Counted from the first letter of the stretch, positions 39,404 through 47,951 are shown. The stretch: DNA of 48,713 nt from a bacterium (GCA_020849855.1 JADZFO010000028.1:1-48713), one strand, 5' to 3'. The notes: a model not told the origin generated them from the sequence alone. Translations and numbers: made by a program.

Positions 39404-40225
39404 CTAGCGCCCTGCGCCCGCCGCGGGGTCCTGCCCGGCCTGTCCCTCCGGCGCGCCGTCGCCCGGCTTGCCATCCTCCGCGCCGGGCTGCTCTTCTGCC
39501 GGCTCATCCTGAGCCGCCGCGCCTTCCTCCGGCGCAGACGCGGTGGAATCAGCGCCCAGGGCGTTGAACTGCATGCTGTTGATCAGCGCCACCATCGCTA
39601 CCCGCTCGCTCTCGCTCAGCTCGCGCGGGCCGATGGCATAGAAGAAGTAAAGGTCCTCGGAGCCGAAGAGCACCCAGCCCTCGATATGCGCCGTGTCCGC
39701 CCCGCCGCTGCGGCTGCCGTCGGGCTGCAGGCTGCCGCGCAGTGAATCGGGGAAGTAGCGCGGCCAGCCCCGGGAATCCGGGCCAAGCTTGTATTTCATG
39801 CTCTGGTGCAGGGCCAGGCGGCCCTGGAGCTGGGCATCCTCATACTTCGGCTCGCCCTCCGGCTCCAGCTTGTACCAGAACTCAAAGACCTCCGTGTGCT
39901 GCGAGCCGACGAAGTCATACAGCACCGGTCCCGGCTCGCGGGCCAGGATCTTGCCCGCCCCGCGGATACGCTTGCCATAGAAACTGAACTCCGCGCCGTC
40001 CAGACGCAGCGGGAACTCCGCCGCGCCGTCATACTCGCCGGGCTGCAGGAACTGCGCGTCATAGCTGTAGCGCAGGTCCAGGGCCAGGTTCGAGCCGCTG
40101 GACAGCCGCCGCGAGGCATTGCGCGCGCTGCCGTTGCCCTGGCGCGCCAGCAGCAGCACGGCGCCGATCAGGGCCAGCAGCAGCACGGCCGCCAGCAGCA
40201 GTTTGAAGTTCCTTGAGCTCAGCAT
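39404..40225 (-). CDS. Membrane-anchored protein of unknown function
   Basis: 273 residues. An N-terminal anchor (LLLAAVLLLALIGAVLLLA) is followed by a soluble domain of about 190 residues (strands such as LALDLRYSYDAQF, FWYKLEPEG, WVLFGSEDLYFFYAIG). The acidic, disordered Glu/Ala/Gly/Pro tail has about 45 residues. GGGGTGG precedes the ATG. It lies 51 bp downstream of nusB on the same strand and may be cotranscribed. The family is not recognised. Confidence 0.7.
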   Translation of the reverse strand: MLSSRNFKLLLAAVLLLALIGAVLLLARQGNGSARNASRRLSSGSNLALDLRYSYDAQFLQPGEYDGAAEFPLRLDGAEFSFYGKRIRGAGKILAREPGPVLYDFVGSQHTEVFEFWYKLEPEGEPKYEDAQLQGRLALHQSMKYKLGPDSRGWPRYFPDSLRGSLQPDGSRSGGADTAHIEGWVLFGSEDLYFFYAIGPRELSESERVAMVALINSMQFNALGADSTASAPEEGAAAQDEPAEEQPGAEDGKPGDGAPEGQAGQDPAAGAGR

Positions 40226-40276
40226 TCGCTTGTGCCACCCCGCCCGGCTGAAAGCAGTCCAGATGACCGGAAGCCC

Positions 40277-40870
40277 CTAGTCATTTTCCGCCTCCGGGCC
40301 GGCGCTGTCCGGCCTTTCCGGAGCATCACCCTTGTCTGCAGCAGACTCGCCCAGCAGCGGCAGGTTCCGCACCACCGCTCCGAGGATGCCGTTGATGAAC
40401 TTGACGGCGTCGGCCTGGGCATACTGCTTGGCCAGGTCCAGCACCTCGTTGATCACCACCTTGTGCGCGGTGCCAAGGTAGGCCATCTCCGCCACCGCCA
40501 GACGCATCAGCACCCTCTCGGCCGTGCCGATGCGGTCAAAGCTCCAGTCGTGCGGGTGCTTGGCCAGCTCGGCGTCGATGGCAGCCTCGTGCTCCTTGGC
40601 CGCCAGCACCAGCTCGCTGACGAACTGCTGCATCTTGCGACCCCGCGGGCGCATGCGGTACAGGCTGGAGCCCTTGTCCTCCTCCGCCTCGACCAGCACA
40701 TAGCCGTCCTCGTCTTCGTCGCGGCAGTAAGCCTCCAGCACATCGGGGTCGGCGAAGCTGCGCTCCAGGATCTGCTGCGGGTCGACGCCGGGGTGCTGTT
40801 CCAGCTCAAAGAGCAGCTCAAAAGCCTTGCGGCGCGCGTTGCGGCGCGCACCCTCATGCGCCGGCGTCAT
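40277..40870 (-). CDS. nusB: Transcription antitermination factor NusB
   Basis: 197 residues. The NusB fold is recognised by ARRKAFELLFELEQ at the start, TAERVLMRLAVAEM in the middle and the hallmark NEVLDLAKQYAQADAVKFINGIL at the end (conserved NE...AK.y....s.kFiNGiL). It binds boxA RNA with S10 in antitermination, mainly of rRNA operons. It is longer than typical NusB (about 140) because of an acidic insert with DEDEDGYVLVEAEED after helix 1 or 2 and a charged tail. The ATG is preceded by GGTGGGG. Confidence 0.92.
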   Translation of the reverse strand: MTPAHEGARRNARRKAFELLFELEQHPGVDPQQILERSFADPDVLEAYCRDEDEDGYVLVEAEEDKGSSLYRMRPRGRKMQQFVSELVLAAKEHEAAIDAELAKHPHDWSFDRIGTAERVLMRLAVAEMAYLGTAHKVVINEVLDLAKQYAQADAVKFINGILGAVVRNLPLLGESAADKGDAPERPDSAGPEAEND

Positions 40871-40961
40871 CGCCCCACCGCCCAAGCGGGATCACAGCTG
40901 CCCGGGGAACCTGTCATTGTGCCGCGACGTTTATAGCCGCCTATGGCCCCCGCGTCAACAT

Positions 40962-40993
40962 AAAGGCCCCGAAAGCCTGAGCTTCCGGGGCCC
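40962..40993 (-). terminator. Terminator of the cytochrome-tailed lipoprotein gene
   Basis: Stem GGCCCCG/CGGGGCC extended by AAAGC/GCTTC with a 4-nt loop. On the minus strand it is followed by CCTTTATG. Confidence 0.65.
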
Positions 40994-41040
40994 TGGGTTC
41001 AGCGTTTACTGCCCATGCCTGGCCGCTTTACGGCGCCGCC

Positions 41041-42966
41041 CTAGGGCAGGTCGTCCTCGTTCTCGGGATAGCCGGCATCCTTCCAGGCCTGCCAGTACAG
41101 CTTGTGCAGCGGGTAATTGGCGTGGCCCGGCGGCATGACATCGTTCTGGATATCGAAGTTACAGGCCGAGCCGGCGTTCTTCGTCTCATCGTAGGTGCGC
41201 AGGTAAGGGTCAACCGCCGTGCCGCTGTCCGGGCGGTGGCAGGGCAGGCACCACTCGCTTGTGTACTCGGCGATGAAGTTGTCATATGTCGGTACGCCGT
41301 CGCTGGCGAAAGTGGTTGCAATGGTCAGCGGCACATCCGCGGAACTGACCGTAAAGCCAAGCTCGATATTGTTGTAGCTGAAGTCGCTAACCAGCACCTT
41401 GTAGCTGCCATTGGGCTGCTCGGGGAACTCGAAATCACCGTTCACATCCGTTTCGCGGTAGGCCAGGATCACGCCATCGGACGCCCGCTTGAGCTGCAGG
41501 CTGCAGTAGGGAATACCGGTGAAGCTGAAGGAGCTGTCCTGTACCGTGCCATAGATGCGGAAGGTCGGCGGCGGCGGGTCGGCCTCAAAGTCGATGCCGT
41601 TCTCGCTGGAGCCGCTGAGGTTCACCAGTCGCGTGCCCGGCGTAAAGCTCCACAGGCCCAGCACCGGCTTCACGTTGTAGGTCCCGGCGGGCAGGCCCAC
41701 GAAGCTGTAGTTGCCGTTGGCGTCGGTTGTGGTCTGGCGCGAACCGGGGCTGAGGCTGACGAAGACACCCTCCACCGGGCCCATGCCGCTGTCCGTGATG
41801 TTGCCGGTAATGCCAAAGACCGGCTGGCCGCCGCTGCCTTCAAAGTCAATGTTGTCCTCATCCGCGCCGTTCACCATCACGGGCTGGTTGTCAGGCGTGA
41901 AGCTGTAGGTCGCCAGCAGCGCGCTGACGGTGTAGTTTCCGTTGTTGACCTTGCGGAACTCGTAGTAGCCCTCGGAGTTGCTCTTGGCCGTGCGGTTGTC
42001 CGGCAGCAGGGTCAGCTCGGCTCCCACAATCGGCACGCCCTGGGCCGTGGTCAGGCGCCCGCGGATGTCGATGCGGCTTAAGGTGAAGTCCTGGCCGCTC
42101 TCCTGGCCATCCACCGTGACGCTCAGGGTGCCGGTGTTGTTGTTGTAGTCCGTCGGGTTCAGGTCCGGCTCCAGGTCATAGCTGCCCCCCGCCGCAAGAC
42201 CCAGAAAGTACTCACCCTGCAGGTTGGTCACCGCGCTGTCGAAGTTCGTCCCCTCACGCACCGCGATACCCGGCACGGGGTCGCCGTTCTCGTCCGTCAC
42301 GGTGCCGGAGATGCCGAACTGCGCGGGCACGCCGTTCTCAAAGCTCATCAGGCCGTAGTTCACGCTGACCGTCGCGGTGTCATAGGCCACCACGGCCAGG
42401 AAGAACTGGTTGCTCATGTTCACATAGCTGTTGGAGGTCAGGTTGATCACGGCGTCGTCCGTGTAAGGCCCGTGGAACTCCCAGGCGCCGCGCTCATAGT
42501 TGGACAGCGCGACCCAGGCCGTGCTGCCGGCGCCGCAGGAGAGCCCCACCTCCACGCGCTCGGGCTGGTAGCCCCCGGTGGAGAAGGGATAAAGGGTCCA
42601 GTCCAGCTCGCCCTGGCCGGGGCTCAGCACCGCCGAGTCGCCGGCGAAGATGATGCCCCCGGAGCTGTCGAAGATGGAGTTGCCCTTCACAAACAGGATT
42701 TCCTGCCAGGAAGTCTCGCGAGCCGGCAGGGCCCCCGGGCCCGGCAGGGCCGGCAGTCCGCCAATCAGCGGCGGGCGGGCGGGCGCATCGGCATCGCTGA
42801 AGATCACCGGGGCGGCCTTGTCATGGGCGCTCAGCAGCGCGCCGGCGGCCGGGCCGTTTTCGCTCCCCGGCTGTACGGCGCCGCCGGAACAGGAGACGGC
42901 CGCAAGCAGCAGCATTGATACAAGCGCGGCGCGCAGCTGCGCCTGGCGCCGGGTGTCCCAGAACAT
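41041..42966 (-). CDS. Lipoprotein with repeated carboxypeptidase-regulatory-like domains and C-terminal cytochrome c motif
   Basis: 641 residues. The lipoprotein signal has lipobox AVSCSGG. A conserved N-terminal domain includes GYQPERVEVGLSCG. About four CarboxypepD_reg-type beta-sandwiches follow, each opening [IF]xGTV.D..G.PV.G. The C-terminal 70 residues hold CLPCHRPD (573-580), a CxxCH heme site, and MPPG (M611), a plausible axial Met. This is a short class I cytochrome c-like domain of the kind added to surface proteins. Redox or electron-transfer use outside the cell membrane is an inference. TGGAGAAAG precedes the ATG. A paralog lies at 43421-45365. Confidence 0.82.
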   Translation of the reverse strand: MFWDTRRQAQLRAALVSMLLLAAVSCSGGAVQPGSENGPAAGALLSAHDKAAPVIFSDADAPARPPLIGGLPALPGPGALPARETSWQEILFVKGNSIFDSSGGIIFAGDSAVLSPGQGELDWTLYPFSTGGYQPERVEVGLSCGAGSTAWVALSNYERGAWEFHGPYTDDAVINLTSNSYVNMSNQFFLAVVAYDTATVSVNYGLMSFENGVPAQFGISGTVTDENGDPVPGIAVREGTNFDSAVTNLQGEYFLGLAAGGSYDLEPDLNPTDYNNNTGTLSVTVDGQESGQDFTLSRIDIRGRLTTAQGVPIVGAELTLLPDNRTAKSNSEGYYEFRKVNNGNYTVSALLATYSFTPDNQPVMVNGADEDNIDFEGSGGQPVFGITGNITDSGMGPVEGVFVSLSPGSRQTTTDANGNYSFVGLPAGTYNVKPVLGLWSFTPGTRLVNLSGSSENGIDFEADPPPPTFRIYGTVQDSSFSFTGIPYCSLQLKRASDGVILAYRETDVNGDFEFPEQPNGSYKVLVSDFSYNNIELGFTVSSADVPLTIATTFASDGVPTYDNFIAEYTSEWCLPCHRPDSGTAVDPYLRTYDETKNAGSACNFDIQNDVMPPGHANYPLHKLYWQAWKDAGYPENEDDLP

Positions 42967-43160
42967 GACTTTCTCCAGATAGCTGTATTTGGTGGCTAAG
43001 TGGCGGCCATCCCTGGCACGACCCGATAGTTTACCCGGCAGCCGCAAAACTATGCGCCGGGCCCCTGAATAATGCGCCGGCGCGGGCCGATCTATAGCCA
43101 AGGCGCAGCGCGCCAGCCGTGCCGGCCATCCGCAGTGGCCGGCAGGCAAGGAGGCCTGGC

Positions 43161-43355
43161 ATGGACGTAGGGGCCGTGCTGGATATGGCCGGGGCGCTTA
43201 AAAGCCAGCAGATCGCGCAGCAGTACCAGTCCATGGTGCTGCTGAAAATGAAGGACCAGCAAAAGATTGAGCTGTCCCTGGCCGCGAAGCTGCTGGCCTC
43301 GGTGCCCAGTGCACAGCCCGAGGGCGTCGGGGGTCGGATCGACCTCAGCGCCTGA
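43161..43355 (+). CDS. YjfB-family putative motility protein
   Basis: 64 residues matching the small YjfB family (PF14070): MDVGAVLDMAGALKSQQIAQQ, then MVLLKMKDQQ and AAKLLASV. Members are short helical proteins linked to flagellar genes in Firmicutes and other groups. AAGGAGG lies before the ATG. It sits on the opposite strand between the two cytochrome-tailed paralogs, with no flagellar genes in view. The true role is unknown. Confidence 0.75.
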   Translation: MDVGAVLDMAGALKSQQIAQQYQSMVLLKMKDQQKIELSLAAKLLASVPSAQPEGVGGRIDLSA

Positions 43356-43376
43356 GGGATTGCCGGTTAGGGGGCA

Positions 43377-43401
43377 GCGGCGCGGCGGTTTTCCGCGCCG
43401 C
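43377..43401. terminator. Bidirectional hairpin between convergent genes
   Basis: Perfect 9-bp stem GCGGCGCGG/CCGCGCCGC with a T-rich loop, between the ends of the YjfB gene and the frameshifted paralog. Confidence 0.6.
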
Positions 43402-43420
43402 GCTTCCCTGCCGCGCCGGC

Positions 43421-44746
43421 CTATTCCAGCGCCGTGCCGTTATCCCGCCAGACCTTGAACCAGCGCTTGTAGGCGTCGTGGCTTGGGTTGCCTGGCGGCA
43501 TGGTGTTGTTCTGGATCCGCGCGTTGCAGGCATTGACCACGGCCACCACCTCGTCATAGGTCCGCAGCGGAGGGTCTACGGCTGTCTGGGCATCCGGCCG
43601 GTGGCACTGGGTGCACTCCGAGCTGATGTATTCAGCCACGAAGCTCTCCCAGGTCACAGGGTTTGTCCGGGCATAGTGCCGGCTGATGACCACATCAGAT
43701 CCGTTCAGGGAGAAGCTCTCTGAGCCGAAATAGGCCACCCCGTTGAAGAGAGGGTGCTGCAGGTAGCTGTAGTAATCGCCGGCGGGAAGCTGCACGGATG
43801 CCTGGCCAAACTGGTCGGTGCGGCGGATCGCCACCACCGCGGCCGTGTTTACATCAGCGAAGTACACATCTACCCCCGGCATGAAGCCCATGACTACATC
43901 GCTGTTATCAACTTCGATGCAATCCCGGATGACCTGATAAAGCTGGATCGGCTCGGCTGAGAAGTCCGCGGTCTGGCCGCTGTTGATGATGGTCACGCCC
44001 TGGGTGTCCGGCGTCAGCTTGTAGCCGCTCAGGGCAGCGCTGACGACGTATGAACCGGGCGCAAGGCTGTAAAAGGCGTAGAATCCAGTTTCGTCAGTAA
44101 ACGCCAGCTTGCCGCCGGGATGCAGATACACCACCACGCCGGGCACTGGGTCCACGCCGTCGCGGATTGTCCCGCTGATCAGGTAAGTGGGTTCGAAGCC
44201 GCTGGCGGTGAAGTCATTGCCTTCAAGATCCTCTGAGCCCAGAAAGAGGTTATAGCTTGGCGGCGTGACTTCTATCCCTCCGGAGAATACTGAGACCGTA
44301 TAGTTCCCCGAAACCAGCTTGCGGAACTCATAAGTTCCGTCCGGTCCGGTCTTGGCCACCAGCCCGCCCGGATTGAGCAGTATCTCCACCAAGGGCAGGG
44401 CTGTCTCCCCGGTGCTCACGCGCCCCCGGATATCCAGGCGGCTGGCAATGAAGTCCTGCATGCCCTGGTCCCCGGTAATGCTGATGCTGCGCAGCGGCGG
44501 GTCGAAGGAGTCATACTCACCGGCCGCGTCATCCGGCGACAGGTCATAGTTGCCGTCGGGCACGTCATAGAAGGTGAACCTGCCCTCCGCATCGCTCTCC
44601 ACATAGCGCCCCAGCGGCTGGAGCTGCATCTGCATCCCCGCCACCGGGTTGCCGGCCTCATCAATCAGCGTGCCCGATACGCGGGTGCCGGGGGGGTACT
44701 GCATTGTCAAAGTGCACCGTGCTGAATCTGTGCTCGACATAGGCAT
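43421..44746 (-). CDS. C-terminal part of frameshifted cytochrome-tailed lipoprotein
   Basis: Open frame of 441 codons. From about 44690 leftward it encodes the carboxypeptidase-regulatory-like repeats (RVSGTLIDEAGNPVAGM, RGRVSTGETALPLVEI, ISGTIRDGVDPVPGV) and the heme-type end CTQCHRPD with TMPPG. It is strongly similar to residues about 250-641 of the paralog. It lacks a signal peptide; the first codons (before MQYPPG) are out of the true frame. It joins the upstream N-terminal part if one base of the G7 tract at 44690-44696 is removed. Confidence 0.75.
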   Translation of the reverse strand: MPMSSTDSARCTLTMQYPPGTRVSGTLIDEAGNPVAGMQMQLQPLGRYVESDAEGRFTFYDVPDGNYDLSPDDAAGEYDSFDPPLRSISITGDQGMQDFIASRLDIRGRVSTGETALPLVEILLNPGGLVAKTGPDGTYEFRKLVSGNYTVSVFSGGIEVTPPSYNLFLGSEDLEGNDFTASGFEPTYLISGTIRDGVDPVPGVVVYLHPGGKLAFTDETGFYAFYSLAPGSYVVSAALSGYKLTPDTQGVTIINSGQTADFSAEPIQLYQVIRDCIEVDNSDVVMGFMPGVDVYFADVNTAAVVAIRRTDQFGQASVQLPAGDYYSYLQHPLFNGVAYFGSESFSLNGSDVVISRHYARTNPVTWESFVAEYISSECTQCHRPDAQTAVDPPLRTYDEVVAVVNACNARIQNNTMPPGNPSHDAYKRWFKVWRDNGTALE

Positions 44747-45365
44747 TCGACACCAGCACCGCGAAGTAGAAACGCCGGTCAGCGCTGTCGCCCGCCCCGC
44801 TGAGATAGTCGCCGCTGCCCACCTGGATGCTCGCCGGCCCGGTGAATGGGCCGCGGATGTCCCAGCGCCCGGAGCTGTAGCGCGACAGCGCCACGAAGGC
44901 CGTCCCGTTCTCGCTCAGCCGCAGGTCCAGTTCCAGGCGGCTGGGCTGGTAGCCCCCGGTGTTGACGCTGTAGATCGCCCAGCCGGGGCTGCCCGGCCCC
45001 GGGACCACCATCGCGGATTCCTGAATGAAGGTGGTCATGCTGGAGGCCGAGTAAATGGCGTTGCCCTCGACAAACTCGAACTGGTCATAGCTTGAACGCC
45101 GGGCCGGCGGCTCAGCCGCGGCGCTGTCAGCGGGCCGCACCTGCGGGTCTGTCCCGGGCAGGCCCGGCAGCCCTTCCAAAGACGGCGCAGACCCACCCCC
45201 CGCGGCTGCGTCCAGCGGGCTGCCTGCCTTTCCTCCCGCTTCAAGCCCGGGGGCGGCGCCGTCCGGCGCTGAGGACTTGCCGGCGCAGGCGCTGAGGGCA
45301 GCCAGGCCGAGAGCCAGGATGATCACAGTGATGAGGCGCTGAGGCAGCCACAGTCTTTCCCGCAT
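44661..45365 (-). CDS. N-terminal part of frameshifted cytochrome-tailed lipoprotein
   Basis: 234 codons. It has a lipoprotein signal (IILALGLAALSAC), a linker, and the conserved domain YDQFEFVEGNAIYSAS...YSVNTGGYQPSRLELDLRLSENG, similar to the N-terminal 240 residues of the paralog at 41041-42966. It continues to FDNAVPP and then runs out of frame (RHPRIGHAD, stop). At the same place the paralog reads FENGVPAQFGISGTV. Removing one base gives a single product of about 647 residues, close to the paralog's 641. GGAGGACCC precedes the ATG. Confidence 0.75.
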   Translation of the reverse strand: MRERLWLPQRLITVIILALGLAALSACAGKSSAPDGAAPGLEAGGKAGSPLDAAAGGGSAPSLEGLPGLPGTDPQVRPADSAAAEPPARRSSYDQFEFVEGNAIYSASSMTTFIQESAMVVPGPGSPGWAIYSVNTGGYQPSRLELDLRLSENGTAFVALSRYSSGRWDIRGPFTGPASIQVGSGDYLSGAGDSADRRFYFAVLVSNAYVEHRFSTVHFDNAVPPRHPRIGHAD

Positions 45366-45481
45366 GGGTCCTCCGGCGGCAGAGCTTGCTCAAAGGAATC
45401 TTACCCCAGCCGGGCGGCCATGCCTCAGGCTGTCCTGCCGTCAGCGCAGGATTCGGCGCCAGGCCCAGGCAGGCGCCGGGG

Positions 45482-47659
45482 CTAGAGCATGTTCTCGCCG
45501 CGGCGCAGCAGGATCGGCGGCAGGCACACAAGCAGCGCGCCCAGCAGGCAGAGCTGGGCAAAAAGGTCGCCAACCCTCAGATACACCGGGCGCTCGCTGG
45601 AGCTCTCCAGCCGCCCGCTGATCAGCGCCGCCGAGCGCTGGCGGCTTTGCTGGCGCACCCGCCCGGCGCTGTCCACGATATGGCTCTCGCCGGTAGTGCT
45701 GACACGGGCCAGCCAGCGGCGGTTCTCCACTGCGCGCAGGATGTCGATGTCGGTGTGCTGGCGCACGCCGCTGGGCAGCTTGTACCAGGAGTTGTTGGTC
45801 ATCAGCACGAAGCTGTCGGCGCCCTTCAGCGCTTCGGCCCGGCACAGGAAGCCAAAGACATTGTCAAAGCAGATCATCAGGCCCAGGTCGTGGCCACGCC
45901 AGCGCAGGGGCTCGATGCTGCGGCCCTCGCTGATGTCGTCTTCGCCCCAGGGATAGTCCAGGAAGGACACCGCCCGGCGGAAGGGCAGCACCTCGCCGAA
46001 GGGCACCACCCGCACCTTGCTGTGCGGCCAGATCGCCGTCCCGTCGCGGGTGTAGAACATCGAGCCGTTCTCCAGGAAGCCGGGCTCCCGCGGCTCGCCG
46101 ATCGCCCCCATCAGCAGTGCGGAGTTTTCCGCCTTGCGCAGCATGCGCCGCGCCGGGCTGGGCAGGTTGCTGGCCTTGGAGGGGTCAAGGTGTATCGGCA
46201 GCACGCCCTCCGGCCAGACCACCAGCAGGTCCGCCTGGGGCGGATCCGCGCGCAGGGCCGCGCCCCCCGGGGCGAAGCTGACCTTCAGCTCCTGGTCCGT
46301 CTGGGCCATCCCCGGCATAGCGTCCCCGCCCATGGCGTTCTGGAAAGCCAGGGCCGAGCTCAGCCCGTCCTGCTGCGCCTGCGATTCAGCCGCGCCCACA
46401 CCCCTTTCCACGGTGCCGGCCGGCGGTGCCTGGCTGCCCAGAGGCGGCTGGTATTCCCGCGCCTGAGCCTGCCCGCTTCGGTCCGCGCCCTTGCTGCCAT
46501 CCGGCGGCGTGGCCGCGCCAAAGCCCTGCGGTCCCAGGCTCAGCCAGGTCTTGATCGCCTCTTCCGCCGGCTCAACATAGCTCCGCACGGTGCGGTCCAG
46601 CAGGCCCGGCGTGCGCCAGCTCTCGCGGGTGTTCAGCCCGCCCTGGACCAGGATCACATCCAGCGGCAGCTCGCGCTGCACCGCCGGGGCGGCCGGGCGC
46701 TTCTTTTTGTTCTTGCTGCCGGCGCTGTCCTTCTGCTTGCCCTTGTCATTCCTGCTGCTGTCCTGCTTGCTCTTAGCGCTGTCTTTAGCGCTGTCGCCCT
46801 TGGCGCTGGCGCCATTTTCCGCCGCCGCCTGTCCGCCAGCCGGCGGCTGGGCGGCCGGCCCCGGCTGGGCCTCCTGCGCATGAGCCAGCAGTGCCAGCGG
46901 CCAGAGCTTTGGCAGCTGCAGCAGCTCCAGACGCCAGAGGCCATAGACCAGCAGCACGCACAGCACCGCAGTGCCCGCGGCGGCCTGGCCAAAGCGTGCG
47001 CGCCAGCGCCAGGCTTTCAGCGGCCGCAGCAGCTCAAGCTGCTCCTGCGGCGGGCGCAGCAGCAGCACGGCCAGCGTGCTGTTGCACAGCACGATGCCAA
47101 AGCTGACCAGATACACGCCGCCAAGGTCGGCGCCCTGGATCAGCAGCGGTTCGCGGGCCAGGCTGTAGCCCAGCAGGTTCCAGGGGAAGGCCCAGAAGCC
47201 GAAGCTGCGCAGGTACTCGATGGCGGTCCAGACCAGCGGCACGCCCCAGACAAAGCGCGCCGGGCTGGCCGCGGCCCAGCGGGTGTTGATCAGCCACCAG
47301 CACAGATAGCCAAAGAGGCCCAGCGGCAGGGCGAAGTAGAGCGGCAGCAGCAGCACCGGCACCACGCCAAAGCTGCCCAGCCAGATCAGGCCCGGCAACA
47401 GCCAGGCCAGGCCGAAAACATAGCCCAGCCAGAAGGCATGGGCCGGGCGGCGCGTGCCGCGCAGGGCCAGCAGGAAGGGCAGCAGGGCGATGCAGCCCAG
47501 GCCCTGGAACTGGATGAAGCCCTCGGAAATGTCCTTTGTGCCAATGAAAAAATGCCAGACGCCCAGCTCAGGAAAGGCGTCCACTGCCGGCAGGCTGAGC
47601 GGAAAGCTCGCGGCGAGCAAAAAGCCCGCCAGCACGGCCGCCGCAACCCTCCAGAGCAT
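45482..47659 (-). CDS. lnt: Apolipoprotein N-acyltransferase Lnt with low-complexity insertions
   Basis: 725 residues, compared with about 510 usual. The N-terminal 240 residues form the membrane domain. The nitrilase-like domain has E484 (VVWPEGV), K548 (SKVRVVPFGE) and C597 (ICFDNVFG), the Glu-Lys-Cys triad; their spacing (64 and 49) is close to that of E. coli (68 and 52). The enzyme adds the third acyl chain to lipoproteins in the inner membrane, fitting the many lipoproteins here. The extra length is a Lys/Ser/Asp-rich linker before the nitrilase domain and a Gln/Gly/Ala-rich insert before the catalytic Glu. TATAAT 6 bp before this ATG supports this start over an ATG 13 codons upstream. 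Confidence 0.92.
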   Translation of the reverse strand: MLWRVAAAVLAGFLLAASFPLSLPAVDAFPELGVWHFFIGTKDISEGFIQFQGLGCIALLPFLLALRGTRRPAHAFWLGYVFGLAWLLPGLIWLGSFGVVPVLLLPLYFALPLGLFGYLCWWLINTRWAAASPARFVWGVPLVWTAIEYLRSFGFWAFPWNLLGYSLAREPLLIQGADLGGVYLVSFGIVLCNSTLAVLLLRPPQEQLELLRPLKAWRWRARFGQAAAGTAVLCVLLVYGLWRLELLQLPKLWPLALLAHAQEAQPGPAAQPPAGGQAAAENGASAKGDSAKDSAKSKQDSSRNDKGKQKDSAGSKNKKKRPAAPAVQRELPLDVILVQGGLNTRESWRTPGLLDRTVRSYVEPAEEAIKTWLSLGPQGFGAATPPDGSKGADRSGQAQAREYQPPLGSQAPPAGTVERGVGAAESQAQQDGLSSALAFQNAMGGDAMPGMAQTDQELKVSFAPGGAALRADPPQADLLVVWPEGVLPIHLDPSKASNLPSPARRMLRKAENSALLMGAIGEPREPGFLENGSMFYTRDGTAIWPHSKVRVVPFGEVLPFRRAVSFLDYPWGEDDISEGRSIEPLRWRGHDLGLMICFDNVFGFLCRAEALKGADSFVLMTNNSWYKLPSGVRQHTDIDILRAVENRRWLARVSTTGESHIVDSAGRVRQQSRQRSAALISGRLESSSERPVYLRVGDLFAQLCLLGALLVCLPPILLRRGENML

Positions 47660-47665
47660 GTACGG

Positions 47666-47671
47666 ATTATA
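47666..47671 (-). promoter_or_regulatory. Consensus TATAAT 6 bp before the lnt ATG
   Basis: A perfect -10 whose predicted start point is at the ATG, the clearest leaderless candidate on the minus strand. No good -35 at 16-18 bp. Confidence 0.5.
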
Positions 47672-47732
47672 GATGTACCGGGCGCGGCGCGGGTTCATCC
47701 GCCCGGCCGCAGCGCTCAGAGCCCTGGGATCC

Positions 47733-47921
47733 GTCGAAAGTCGAAGGTCGAAAGTCGAATGCGCACAAGCAGGGCTTTCTCTTGCAGGCCGCTTATGAAC
47801 AAAGCCCCGCCTTCAAAGCACGGTAATACTGGAGTATTCGACCATCGACCTTCGACCATCGACCTTCGACCTTCGACCATCGACCTTCTGCTTCAGACCT
47901 CCGACCATCGACCATCGACTC
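47733..47921. repeat. Inverted arrays of 7-bp repeats between lnt and the histidine phosphatase gene
   Basis: Left array (47733-47760): four units GTCGAA[A/G/T]. Right array (47838-47886): seven units TCGACC[A/T], then, after a 15-bp break, about three more to 47921. The two arrays are roughly inverted (AGGTCGA against TCGACCT). Between them lie AGGGCTTT...AAAGCCC (47771-47808) and a perfect AATACT-GG-AGTATT (47825-47838). The gap holds no gene. Confidence 0.8.
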
Positions 47922-47939
47922 CCTCCGTAGACCGGGCAC

Positions 47940-47945
47940 TATCAT
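47940..47945 (+). promoter_or_regulatory. Candidate -10 (TATCAT) 6 bp before the histidine phosphatase gene
   Basis: Identical hexamer and gap as at znuA. Its -35 region would fall in the last 7-bp repeats. Confidence 0.45.
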
Positions 47946-47951
47946 CACTGC

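Noticed and set aside
47733-47921. A CRISPR array
   Set aside because: The units are 7 bp, directly adjacent, without unique spacers of 25-40 bp, and no cas genes are near.
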